DNA from: Armigeres subalbatus
Taxonomy: Eukaryota; Arthropoda; Insecta; Diptera; Culicidae
Direction of reading: 5' to 3'
DNA: 64,000 nucleotides
NCBI RefSeq assembly: GCF_024139115.2
Contig: NC_085141.1
Location: forward strand, 403,554,612 to 403,618,611
Part shown: in pieces, positions 33,584 to 45,600 of the stretch
Position numbering within the stretch: position 1 is the first letter of the stretch
How the letters are laid out: each line of letters starts with the position of its first letter
Program-made: the position numbers and the translations under genes
Notes under the pieces: model-generated
The model's database searches: none
Seen by the model: only the letters and a program-made list of their open reading frames with translations
Told to the model about the DNA's origin: nothing

Positions 33584-34892
33584 TTAAAATACACATGTGC
33601 TATTTAACGAAAAAACTCTGATTATTCGGATTATGTTTACTTGAATACACAAAATATGATCATTGATGATTGGGTATTGTCATTGGAAAATGTCCGACGC
33701 TTGGGGATCACCCTGATAGGTTTTTGTTTACTAATCGCCATGCATATTATGTACAATGGAAAGCTTTTAATAAAAATACACGATTATCAAAATTGATCAA
33801 TAAGTGTTAACTGGAATTGTAGTACATCCGCCATTACGCATTTTTGTTCTAGGTACCCCCTGGGGCAGCGAAGGTACCCCAGAGGTACATGTACCCCAGG
33901 TTAAGAACAGCTGCAAAAAAATCACGTGGCAGGATCGCAAAAATATGTGACCGCAAATGACCGGAGCAAAATGCGATCAGTGCAGCTATCCGTAGGTGCG
34001 TGTGCATGTCACGAAGATCTGACAAGAAGAGGCAGAGTCATGGCTTACTAATCACCGATTGACACGTAACTTACTCAAACCCCAAAAACTGATAGATAGG
34101 TATATTTATGAGCTTTCGTCCAACTAACTGGGCTTCGTGGTCGTGCGGTTAGCGACCTAAAGATCTAGTAAGGGAATAATGAAAAAGTGATTTTCGACAA
34201 CTAAATCTGGAGATATGCACTTTTTAATTTCTGGTATATATCACAATGGCAATTCCGTTGCCAGGAAAAGTGGTACATGTAGTTCCACCCACTAAAATCA
34301 GCTTATTGATAAGAAAATTTGACAACATGGATGTTTTCGCTTCAAATTTTACCCTTTATTTTGAATTTCAAGATGGTTTACTGCCGTTTAAAATAATTGT
34401 ATAAATGTACATGTACCACCAATTCGGTAAGAAACTTTTCATATTTCTCATTAGTACCTTTAGACACATCACTCATAACACGTTGGTGCAGTTGAAATGC
34501 AGAAAATTGCAAATTTGAATTTTATTTTCGAAGTTTTTGCGAAAATGCGTCTTCTGTAAAATTTACTCAATGTAACATTTACCACTTTCACTGGCACCGG
34601 TTCAATTATACATCGATTTGAGATTAGCTCTGCCTAGCTTTTGAACACTGTTTTCTTACAAATAGAAAAACAAATTTCTTCTCTTTGATTTTACACCAAT
34701 TAAAACATCCTTCTGTTTCGTCCAGGGAATAAAAGAAGCACACAATTGAACGGCAACTGCACGCTTGGTTGAAGTATTTAACATGGGACTGGAATGATTG
34801 GAATAGGAAAACAAATTTCATTTGAGCAGAACACTATAGCAATCTATAGGTAACTTATATTTAACTTCGCAGTGGAAGATCCGAACAGAGGA
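33584..34892. other. Unique spacer with a possible hAT terminus
   Basis: At 33850-33913 the minus strand reads CAGCTGTTCTTAACCTGGGG and continues with GTACC steps, resembling the end of a Charlie-type hAT element. The remainder is AT-rich and has no recognisable gene. Confidence 0.4.
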
Positions 34893-35132
34893 AAAATATG
34901 TTGATATTATCAAGATAAATTTCAATGATTTATTTGCTTTGTAACAAAGATTCAAACGACGATTTGATAATTGAAAGCTTCACGTAAATTAACACCACCA
35001 ACAGGTAGCTGAAGATTTCCGCTACCTGTTGATGGTGTTGGTTTGCGTGGTAGAGCTCAAATCGTCGTTTGAATCATTGTTTACAAAAGCAGATAAGTCG
35101 TTTTGAAAATTTTGTCTTGATATGTTGTTCCA
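34893..35132. mobile_element. About 240-bp palindromic element
   Basis: Arms meet near 35012. The inner arms 'aacaccaccaacaggtagc' and 'gctacctgttgatggtgtt' are almost perfect; the outer landmarks 'attcaaacgacgatttga' and 'tcaaatcgtcgtttgaat' are perfect. Similarity fades at about 34893 and 35132. MITE-like, no coding capacity, no clear TSD. Confidence 0.65.
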
Positions 35133-35230
35133 CACAGCGTGAAAATGTCTTATCGTTAATGATTTCTAGACCAACATTTAAAAAGGGCGTAAGAGCCAAA
35201 TTTTGTTCTTTCTGATTTTTCGTCTACATA

Positions 35231-38200
35231 CAGGGGATATCCAAAATAACTGGGATAGGCAAATTTTGGGCATAATTAGATGTGTTGTAACCATGTCAAT
35301 TATTATCCGATTTTGACAATTCAGGGATGCCTGAACTAGAAATTTATTTTAGTTTCACCATATGTTCATGTAACCGACCATGGTCATCGGATACCGGAGA
35401 TATTCCGGGTTTTTCGAAGGTAGTTTCAGAACCGTAAAATTGTGGTTTTGGTTAAAAACAGAATAATATTAGTAACTACAAATAAAGTGAAACTCTTTCT
35501 GATTGTGTAATTCGGAATCGTACCAGAATCAAGTGAGATATGGCCATTTATTTAGAATCGATGCAGATCGGGAGTTTTGAAGGGACCAGGCCACAAATTC
35601 ATTTGAATCAAGCTTTTGACCGATCTTCCATTATGATTACATTCCAAAAGTCTTCTGATACGTCAATAATGAAAACCAATTAAAAAGACGAATCCTAAAG
35701 TCGCTGGATGCCCTGGGGAACCTGTAGAAGGGGACATTTCAGTTTTAGCGCCAAAACTGGTCATTCGACGGTTCGTTTTTCATGATTTTTCTATCATGAA
35801 GCGAGGTATGAAAATAAAATGGACCACTGACGATTTTGACCGCTTCCATTGCTCCAAGGAAATCAAGAAAATCTGTTGAAGGAAACATTTCAGTTTAAGC
35901 GTCAAAACAAGTCATTGGACGGCTCTTTTTCATGGTTTTCTATCAGGAAGCTACCAACCTACCAACTGTCCCAACCTATAGAAGAAAGCATTCCTGTTTT
36001 TGCGCCAAAACTGATCATTCGAACGCTGTTTTTCATGGTTTTCGATCAGGAATCGATGTTTGAATATAAGATGGACTACTGACGATTCTGACCGCTTCCG
36101 AAACCTACAGATTGTTCCAGGAGAGACTGTAGAAGAGGACATTTCAGTTTGAGCGCCAAAAGAAGTCATTCGACTACTGTGTTTTCATGCTTTGCGATCA
36201 TGAAGCGAGGAATAAACATAAAATATATTATTGGCGATTCTGATAACTTCCGGAACCTATGGATTGCTCCAGGTGATCTTATAGACGAAGACATTAAAGT
36301 TTTGACGCCAAAACTAGTCATTCGACGAATCTTTTTTTCATGGTTTGATCATTAAGCGAGGTTTGAATATAGAATGGACCATTGACGATTCTAACCGCTT
36401 CCGCGACTTATGGATTGACCCAGGGAAACTTGTATAAAATGATATTTCAGTTTTAGCAGTCATACTTCGTATGGCGATAAAACATAAAGGTCTCCTTCTA
36501 CGGGTTCCCCTGGAGCAATCAGTTGGTCCCGGAAGAAGCATATTCATACCCCACTTCTTGATAGACAACTATTAAAAAGAAACGTCGAATGACTAGCTCT
36601 GACGCAGAAACAAAAAACCATCTTTCTGCAGGTATCCTTTGGGTAATCTGTTGGTTCCGGAAGCAATCAAAGTAGTAAATGATTTATTTTATATTCATAC
36701 CTTGCTTCCTGATAGAAGATCATAAGCAACGAGCCGTTGAATGACTAGTTTTGGTGCAAAAACTGGAATGTCCCCTCAACAGGTTCCCAGGGTCAATCCT
36801 GTACTATAATAGACTTTCCCAGGACTATAAATTAGTCACTCTAATATTTTCTCAAGTTTCACATGTTTTCAAACCATAACAAATCCACCTCATTTATGAT
36901 CCCAAGCAAGTGTGGTTATGCTTACTCATATTTCTTTTACAAGACATGTTCCATGAATTAATCTGGGACATGTCGTCACAGTTAATCAATTATTGCCCAC
37001 ATTCCATAAAACACAAGTGTAGCAATTGACTCCTTACATTGTTCCAAACGTTGTAACATTTTCAAAACACTTACCTCCCAGCCAATGAGTTAGTCATAAT
37101 CGGTACCGCAATGCACCATCAGACAAACGGTCCCATGGTGTCATATTGCATTTACATAACCCTCAATAAGCTATGCATTCTTATGCTTTCATATTAACTC
37201 CTCTTCGGTGCTGATCTATGCCAACAGCACATAGCTTGGAGACATACCAGTGTCACACTAAGTGTACACGTATTGGTATTTAACTATGTACCCTTCTTTT
37301 CTCTGATTGGACAACTAGTCAATAAGCTCCGGGTTTCTCTCCGCCTCCTACTATAGTACTAGAATTAAGTATCGAACAAACTGTAACTGTATTTAGAATT
37401 AAGAACCAATCTAATTGTAACAAAGTTTCAATAAATTGATTCGATGAACAGCATTCAACAAGTGTAGTAGATGTTTTATTCCAGTTAAAAAGAAGTGCCT
37501 TCTCCAAGCATAGTTTAATCCGTAGGTCCCGGAAGCGGTCAAAGCCGTCACTGGTCCGTTTTATATTCATACCTCGCTTCCTGATAGAAAACCATGAAAA
37601 ACGAACCGTCGAATGGCCGGTTTTGGCACTAAAACTGAAATGTCCCTTCTACAGGTTTCCCGGGAACAATCCGTAGGTCCCGGTCAAGGCCGTTAGTGGT
37701 CCATTTTATATTCATACCTCGCTTCCTGATAGAAAACCATAAAAAACGAACCGTCGAATGACCAGTTTTGACGCTAAAACTGAAATGTCCCCTTCTACAG
37801 GTTCCCCGGGGACAATCCGTAGGTCCCGGAATCGGTCAAAGCCATCAGTGGTCCATTTTATATTCATACCTTGCTTCATGATAGAAAACCCTGAAAAACA
37901 AACCGTCGAATGACCAGTCTTGGCGCTAAAACTGACATGTCTCCTTCTACAGGTTCCCCGGGGACAATCCGTAGGTCCCGGTAGCGGTTAAAGCCGTCAA
38001 TGGTCCTTTTTATATTCATACCTCGCTTCCTGATAGAAAACCATGAAAAACAAACCGTCGAATGACCAGTTTTGGCGCTAAAACTAAAATGTCCCCTTCT
38101 ACAGGTTCCGCGGGGACAATCCGTAGGTCCCGGTAGCGGTCAAAGCCGTCAGTGGTCCATTTTATATTCATACCTCGCTTCCTGATAGAAAACCATGAAA

Positions 38201-38766
38201 AACGAACCGTCGAATGGCCAGTTTTGACGCTAAAACTGAAATCTCCCCCTCTACAGGTTCCCCGCGGGCACCCCAGCGACTTTAGGATTCGTCTTTTTAA
38301 TTGGTTTTTCATTATTGACGTATCAGAAGACTTTTGGAATGTAATCATAATGGAAGATCGGTCAAAAAGCTTGATTCAAATGAATTTGTGGCCTGGTCCC
38401 TTTTAAAACTCCCGATCGGCACCGATTCTAAACAAATGGCCATATCTCACTTGATCCTGGTCCGATTTCGAATTTCAACATATGGTTCCAATCAGAAAGA
38501 GCCCTACTTTATTTATGGTTACTAATATTATTCTGTTTTTAACCACAACTTATCCTAATACCCACCACAAATTCACGGTTCTGAACCTACCTTCGAAAAA
38601 CCCGGAATATCTCCGGTATCCGATGACCATGGACATATGATGAAGCTACATTAAATTTCTATTTCAGGAATTCCTAAATTGCCAAAATCGGATAATAATT
38701 GACATAGTTACAACACATCTAATTATGCCCAAAATTTGCCTATCCCAGTTATTTTGGACATCCCTG
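35231..38766. mobile_element. Foldback-like element with inverted terminal and inverted tandem repeats, TA target
   Basis: Termini are CAGGGGATATCCAAAATAAC on the left and its near reverse complement ending at 38766, flanked by TA (35229-35230 and 38767-38768). The first about 490 bp (35231-35720) are inverted at 38270-38766. Inside, about five 150-bp direct repeats in each arm ('acatttcagttttagcgcc', 'ctatcatgaagcgaggtatg') point toward a centre near 36475. Right-arm units are more uniform than left-arm units. No transposase. The build recalls foldback elements, while the TA duplication suits Tc1/mariner-type mobilisation. A 717-bp insertion lies at 36800-37516. Confidence 0.8.
36800..37516. 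mobile_element. LTR-like insertion inside the foldback element
   Basis: Interrupts a 150-bp unit between AATCC (36795-36799) and AATCC (37517-37521), a 5-bp duplication. Starts TGTACTATAATAG and has an AATAAA at about 37429, like a solo LTR, but does not end in a clear CA. Family unknown; another insertion type is possible. Confidence 0.5.
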
Positions 38767-38894
38767 TATATAGCTTTATATGTGAACAAAGATTCAGAAG
38801 GAATACATTTTGGCTGTTACGCCCTTTTCAAATGTTGGTCTAGATTTATAAACAAGAACGCAGCGTTTTATCATAGCCTATTTTTTCTGATTCC

Positions 38895-39152
38895 AAAGTT
38901 TTGATGGACGCAAAACAGTTATTTGAAATATAAAATCGAAATTGCGTCCATAATGTAAAACCAGTTCAATAAAAATTCAACGCAAACAAAAATTGTTTCG
39001 TTCCGTAAATGTTTTAATCAAATGGCCTTGATTTCATAGCGTTTCGAGGTCTCGAACGAAAATCCATATTTCGTATTGTTTCGAACCAGCATAGACATTT
39101 TAAATTTCGTTTTGTTCCGTTTCGCCAGGAAAAATTGTGTTATCGCATACCA
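38895..39152 (+). repeat. TTTCG-rich repeat, partial copy
   Basis: Matches about 470-735 and 53690-53935: 'aaaacagttatttga', 'cataatgtaaaacca', 'aaatccatatttcgt', then 'gtgttatcgcatacc'. Low complexity, non-coding. Confidence 0.65.
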
Positions 39153-42129
39153 TTAATAGCCAGTGATTAACAACTGTTGATATAAACTGTAGATAAACTG
39201 TTGATATAAAAACTCAGAAATAGCCGTACATATAATCAATAATTTAATTAAAGTAGTTTTTACTTTTCCATACACATTTAAAGCATGTATATTTTTATAT
39301 TGATATTATATTTTTTGCATTAACGATTTCTTTTCACTAAGCGTATAGTTTCTAATACTTTTTACTCTGTGGAGGTGTTCGAAACATCGTCCAATTATGT
39401 TAGAAAAAGCAATTAGGTAAAGCAGTTCTATCCTATAATGAACTACTTTTATTTTTGTGTTCCTTCATCCTTGTGAGTTGTCACGATTCGCAAGAATTCA
39501 TCTCATTTCGAACAATTATTTTCCGAGCACAGTAGAGAGAGAAAAAAAAAAGCTTTGCTTAATGGAACGCAGTGAGTGGCAGTTTTCGTCTGAATTTCTG
39601 TCAGTTGACGGACGCTTTCGTTGCTAAATAGAATGTCGTGTAGTTATTTCTTCTCTTTCAACACTCGTACTTTAGTGTCATTCGTTCATTAGAAAAGATA
39701 TACTAAATTGAGAACGAATGAAGAACATTCTAAATGAGCTTGACCTTATTTCACGGAAATGTTGAACTGTAAGCTTCACATTCTCGCATTCATTGAATTG
39801 AATAAACTTTCTGCCATTATCACACCATCTCTACAGTCTGGCGTCAATGCTGGTGCAGGTGCAATTTATCCGGTGAAAACGAGTGGTATTTTACATTTCA
39901 CATTCACTCATTTTTCACGTTGGAATGCAGTTCCACAAGAAAAATTTGGATCAATTCATCTTTCGACTATTTGTTATTAATTTTCTTACATATTTTTCTT
40001 TCAAGAATAATTATCAATATTAACATGTAACGTAAACCTATTTGTTACTTCGTTACTGCATTAATCATTATGTGGAGCGCCAATGTATTTGAGCAACACC
40101 CTTCAGCATACCGCGACGTTAGAGAAAGGTGAAATACATGCCACCCGCCGCGAGGGAAACAAATCACCCCAGCATCACGAATGAATGGGCAGCTTTTTGC
40201 AGTCTCACGCGAGACCAAGTAAGGGACAATATTACAAAATGCACCCATGGGGCAAACCGGTCCAACACATATGACCGTCCATACTACATTTCTGAGCGAA
40301 GATTGTTATTACGATTCGATATTAGTATTTTATTATGAAATTGTTGCGAGAGGATTGGGGAAAAATCCCTTGCTTTTTCATTACTCGAAAAATTGACACT
40401 TAATCCGCTAAAATTGTTTGCACTATGCGTTCTCCGTTTATTTCACAAGTGAATGCAGCATTTTTTCTCACCTTTTATGGGTTTTGCATCAGATTAAATA
40501 TTTAAACAATTTTTGAACGCATTATAAAGCAACAAGAACCTAGTTATTTTGCGTAGAAGATCATTGTTATTCATTAGTTTTATGAATTGTGTGTCTGCAC
40601 GTCTGCACGTCTGTTATCAAAAAAGCTTTACCAGGGCATATTGGTCCAACCTCCTCTACTGCATACTACCAAGTGCTCTTGACTGTTGATGTTGATAAAC
40701 ATAGACTCTGGTTGCAATGCTGCATAAACAACCAAGTATAGAACCTGAATAGCTTCAATTTTGATCAAAACTATGATCAGGGCCGTGTTACATGTATGGT
40801 GCTCGCTTTTACTCATAAAAATCTGCGTTATTTTGGAATGCTTGATAGCTTGCAGAACGAATGTCATTCGACTTTGTAAAAACTCAAACAAGCCGCAGAA
40901 ATGTTTAGATCGCGATTTGTTTACCTAGGCAGGCGAAATAAAATAAGAACTTATATAATCATAGCTGTTTGTACAGCGGGGATTTTTTTTTCATTTCAGA
41001 TTATCTGATATTGTTTTCAAACATGTATTTCTTATGCGGTCTATATTGAATGAAGCACTTATATTATTTTAAACACAATATTAATAACCAAGCACACAAT
41101 GTTGGTAAGAATCGCAAAATATGTGCTTCTATGCCAGGACGATTCTATAACAAACTTTCCAAACGTTATGGTCTACAAAAGTTTCGTGTTTTCCTATTTG
41201 ATTATTCTGTTATGATTTTCTATTCTGTAACGATTTGTCGAGTTTGATATTATATCGTGCAGTTGCCAGTGAAGCACGTATTATGAAACTTTAAACTCAC
41301 TCGAAAAAAGATTTAGTGAAATGGTTTTGAAGCAGGTAAATGTATTATTTTCGTATTATTGTTTTTGAGGAGGTAGTTGAAGCACATGCATAATAACAGT
41401 CATTTGATGACCTGCAGTGCAATTCATTCTTCGTAAACCTCAAACAATGTTAAAATGCTTCCCCTTCAACCCGTTTTCAAGTAGATGAATTTAACTTTTG
41501 ATCAGATTATCCTTTTTGCTAAGCTACGAAATAATTCGCTCAAGTTATTCTTTTCCCCGTATCATAATCATTCCGGAGTTTCTGATGTCTGCTGTGCAGG
41601 CAAGCTTCCATTTGCATACAAATTAGCTAATGCACATTGTATATGAAACAATTTGCATGTAGCAGCACAGCGGTAGCAGCAGCGGGGGTCGACCTCGAGG
41701 CAGAAGAATTTTACGCGACCTTCCGGGATGATGACGACTTTTTCGTATGCGCGAGTAGGAACGTGCTCCGCTATTAATCTCAGGAAAAGTCGAGCTGCCA
41801 TCGTGCTACTTCTCGTGCCCGATCAGGGAAACGCAACAAAAGTATATCTGAAGATAAAACGTTTTGATAATTAAAAGTCATTGATTCGTGTAACTCCATG
41901 TTGAGCAACCATGCGTCTCCATTATCGTGTGGAAGAAGTACTCGTGTTTGTATGGCGAAGCGATAGTTGATGAACATCAAGAATGTTTTCCCAGATACGG
42001 CTTGATTTACTTCTTAAAATTTTCTTCTAATATTTTAGGAAAAACTGACAGATCTTTGTTCATAAATATTAGAAATAGGATTTGTTGCAGATCCTTGAAG
42101 TGAAAATGAGGCAAAAAATCCAGATATTT
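39153..42129. other. Unique spacer, no supported gene
   Basis: About 3 kb AT-rich DNA with open frames of at most 87 codons, none with a motif I recognise. The GC-richer 41640-41820 section is the only compositional change. Confidence 0.4.
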
Positions 42130-42394
42130 CCAGCTAGCGGTGATGGTGCCTTTCTCGTTTTTTCGAGTGAATAATTTCTACGCACTTTTGGTATGAACAA
42201 AAAACGTATTTTGGCCATAACTTTTGAGCGCATTGTCCGATCCGTTGCGCACACACATACACAAACATACACACAAACACATACACACAAACAGACATCG
42301 CCTCAATTCGTCGAGCTGAGTAGATCGGTATATAACACTATGGGTTTCTGAGCCTTCTTTCGGTACTACTTTGTTGTACGAGAAAGGCCAAAAG
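42130..42394 (-). mobile_element. GT-rich 'CTCGTATAC' element, minus copy, partial
   Basis: Reverse-complement order: 'agcggtgatggtgcctttct', 'ttggccataacttttgagcg', an (AC)n tract at 42247-42290, 'tcgtcgagctgagtagatcg', and 'cgagaaaggccaaaa'. Internal parts are shorter than in the 63423 copy. Confidence 0.7.
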
Positions 42395-42687
42395 CATCGT
42401 AAGGTGTCTGAACTTTCCTTGAAATATTAACAATTTAGCTTATCTTATCCTAATGCAATATAATGGCTCCCAGGCTCGTTGCCCCAGCATTCACAATCAA
42501 GATGATAGTAGATACTAAGACTGAAGAACCCTTAATGTATGATACTTACCACCGCTCGTTTCATGTCTTCGAAAGCTTTTGGTGTCCAGATAAATTTCTT
42601 TTCACCTCGCAGTAAGTTTTTTATTATAGTATCTGTATACTACGTTACCGATTTTTCCTAAAGCATACCTGCGTCATTTTAACGATG

Positions 42688-45600
42688 ACCCTTTCAAGAG
42701 GCTCGGAAGCTTCCTTTCTAGAGGCTCGGAAGCCTTCTTTCAAGAGGCTCGGAAGCCTCCTTTCAAGAGGCTCGGAAGCCTCCTTTCAAGAGGCTCGGAA
42801 GCCTCCTTTCAAGAGGCTCGGAAGCCTCCTTTCAAGAGGCTCGGAAGCCTCCTTCAAGAGGCTCGGAAGCCTCCATTCAAGAGGCTCGGAAGCCTCCTTT
42901 CAAGAGGCTCAGGCCTCCTTTCAAGAGGCTCAGAAGCCTCCTTTCAAGAGGCTCAAAGCCTCCTTTCAAGAGGCTCGGAAGCCTCCTTCAAGAGGCTCAG
43001 AAGCCTCCTTTCAAGAGGCTCGAAGCCTCCTTTCAAGAGGCTCAGAAGCCTCCTTTCAAGAGGCTCAGAAGCCTCCTTTCAAGAGGCTCGGAAGCCTCCT
43101 TTCAAGAGGCTCAGAAGCCTCCTTTCAAGAGGCCCGGAAGCCTCCTTCAAGAGGCTCAGAAGCCTCCTTTCAAGAGGCCTGGAAGCCTCCTTTCAAGAGG
43201 CTCAAGCCTCCTTTCAAGAGGCTCAGAACCCTCCTTTCAAGAGGCCCGGAAGCCTCCTTTCAAGAGGCTCGGAAGCCTCATTTCAAGAGGCTCAGGCCTC
43301 CTTTCAAGAGGCCTCGGAAGCCTCCTTTCAAGAGGCTCGGAAGCCTCCTTTCAAGAGGCTCAGAAGCCTCCTTTCAAGAGGCCTGGAAAGCCTCCTTTCA
43401 AGAGGCTCAGAAGCCTCCTTTCAAGAGGCTCAGAAGCCTCCTTTCAAGAGGCCCGGAAGCCTCCTTTCAAGAGGCTGGAAGCCTCCTTTCAAGAGGCTCA
43501 GGCCTCCTTTCAAGAGGCTCGGAAGCCTCCTTTCAAGAGGCTCAGAAGGCTCCTTTCAAGAGGCTCAGGCTCCTTTCAAGAGGCTCAGAAGCCTCCTTTC
43601 AAGAGGCTCTGGAAGCCTCCTTTCAAGAGGCTCAGAAGCCTCCTTTCAAGAGGCTCAGAAGCCTCCTTTCAAGAGGCTCAGAAGCCTCCTTTCAAGGCTC
43701 GGAAGCCTCCTTTCAAGAGGCCCGGAAGCCTCCTTCAAGAGGCTCAGAGCCTCCTTTCAAGAGGCTCGGAAGCCTCCTTTCAAGAGGCCTGGAAGCCTCC
43801 TTTCAAGAGGCTCAAGCCTCCTTTCAAGAGCTCAGAGCCTCCTTTCAAGAGGCTCAGCCTCCTTTCAAGAGGCCTCAGAAGCCTCCTTTCAAGAGGCTCG
43901 GAAGCCTCCTTTCAAGAGGCTCAGAGCCTCCTTTCAAGAGGCTGAAGCCTCCTTTCAAGAGGCCTCGGAAGCCTCCTTTCAAGAGGCTCAGGCCTCCTTT
44001 CAAGAGGCTCGGAAGCCTCCTTCAAGAGGCTCGGAAGCCTCCTTTCAAGAGGCTCGAAGCCTCCTTTCAAGAGGCTCAGGCCTCAGGAAGCCTCCTTTCA
44101 AGAGGCCTCAGAAGCCTCCTTTCAAGAGGCTCAGGCCTCCTTTCAAGAGGCTCAGAAGCCTCCTTTCAAGAGGCTCAGAAGCCTCCTTTCAAGAGGCTCA
44201 GGCCTCCTTCAAGAGGCTCAGAAGCCTCCTTTCAAGAGGCTCAGAAGCCTCCTTTCAAGAGGCTCAGAAGCCTCCTTTCAAGAGGCTCGGAAGCCTCCTT
44301 TCAAGAGGCTCAGAGCCTCCTTTCAAGGCTCGAAGCCTCCTTTCAAGAGGCTCAAGCCTCCTTTCAAGAGGCTCGGACGCCTCCTTTCAAGAGGCTCGGA
44401 AGCCTCTTTTCAAGAGGCTGGCGAGCCTCCTTTCGAGAGGCCGGGACGGCAGCTCACACGTGGCCCGGAAGCCTCCTTTCAAGAGGCTCGGAAGCCTCCT
44501 TTCAAGAGGCTCAGGCCTCCTTCAAGAGGCTCAGAGCCTCCTTTCAAGAGGCTCAGAAGCCTCCTTTCAAGAGGCTCGGAAGCCTCCTTTCAAGAGGCTC
44601 AAGCCTCCTTTCAAGAGGCTCAGAAGCCTCCTTTCAAGAGGCCTCAAGCCTCCTTCAAGAGGCTCTGGAAGCCTCCTTTCAAGAGGCTCAGAAGCCTCCT
44701 TTCAAGAGGCTCAGAAGCCTCCTTTCAAGAGGCTCAGAAGCCTCCTTTCAAGAAGGCTCAGCAGGCCTCCTTTCAAGAGCTCAGAAGCCTCCTTTCAAGA
44801 GGCTCAGGAAGCCTCCTTTCAAGAGGCTCAAGCCTCCTTTCAAGAGGCTCAGAAGCCTCCTTTCAAGAGGCCCGGAAGCCTCCTTTCAAGAGGCTCGGAA
44901 GCCTCCTTTCAAGAGGCTCAGAAGCCTCCTTCAAGAGGCTCAGGCCTCCTTTCAAGAGGCTCAGAGCCTCCTTTCAAGAGGCCTCAGAAGCCTCCTTTCA
45001 AGAGGCTCAGAAGCCTCCTTTCAAGAGGCTCAAGGCCTCCTTTCAAGAGGCTCAGAAGCCTCCTTTCAAGAGGCTCAGGAAGCCTCCTTTCAAGAGGCTC
45101 AGAAGCCTCCTTTCAAGAGGCTCAGGAAGCCTCCTTTCAAGAGGCCTCAGAAGCCTCCTTTCAAGAGGCTCGGAAGCCTCCTTTCAAGAGGCTCGGAAGC
45201 CTCCTTTCAAGAGGCTCAGAGCCTCCTTTCAAGAGGCCTCAGAAGCCTCCTTCAAGAGGCCTGGAAGCCTCCTTTCAAGAGGCCCAAGCCTCCTTTCAAG
45301 AGGCCTGAAGCCTCCTTTCAAGAGGCCTGGAAGCCTCTTTCAAGAGGCCTCGGAAGCCTCTTTTCAAGAGGCCTCGGAAGCCTTTTTTCAAGAGGCCTCG
45401 GAAGCCTCTTTTCAAGAGGCCTCGGAAGCCTCCTTTCAAGAGGCCCGGAAGCCTCCTTTCAAGAGGCCCGGAAGCCTCCTTTCAAGAGGCCCAGAAGCCT
45501 CCTTTCGAGAGGCTTCGGAAGCCTCCTTTCGAGAGGCTTCGGAAGCCTCCTTTCGAGAGGCTCAGGCCTCCTTTCAAGAGGCTTCAGGCCTCCTCCCAAG

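Larger units (their letters stand above)
35166..38843. mobile_element. Palindromic MITE (CTAGACC...GGGCGTAAC family) split at its centre by a foldback element
   Basis: Left half 35166-35230 and right half 38767-38843 reconstitute the family palindrome seen at 57073. The outer ends CTAGACCAAC and GTTGGTCTAG are flanked by the 4-bp duplication ATTT (35162-35165 and 38844-38847). The interruption is exactly at the central TATA. Confidence 0.85.

Noticed and set aside
32511..33596. 361- and 314-codon minus-strand frames
   Set aside because: Same explanation: they overlap in different frames of the 23-bp satellite.
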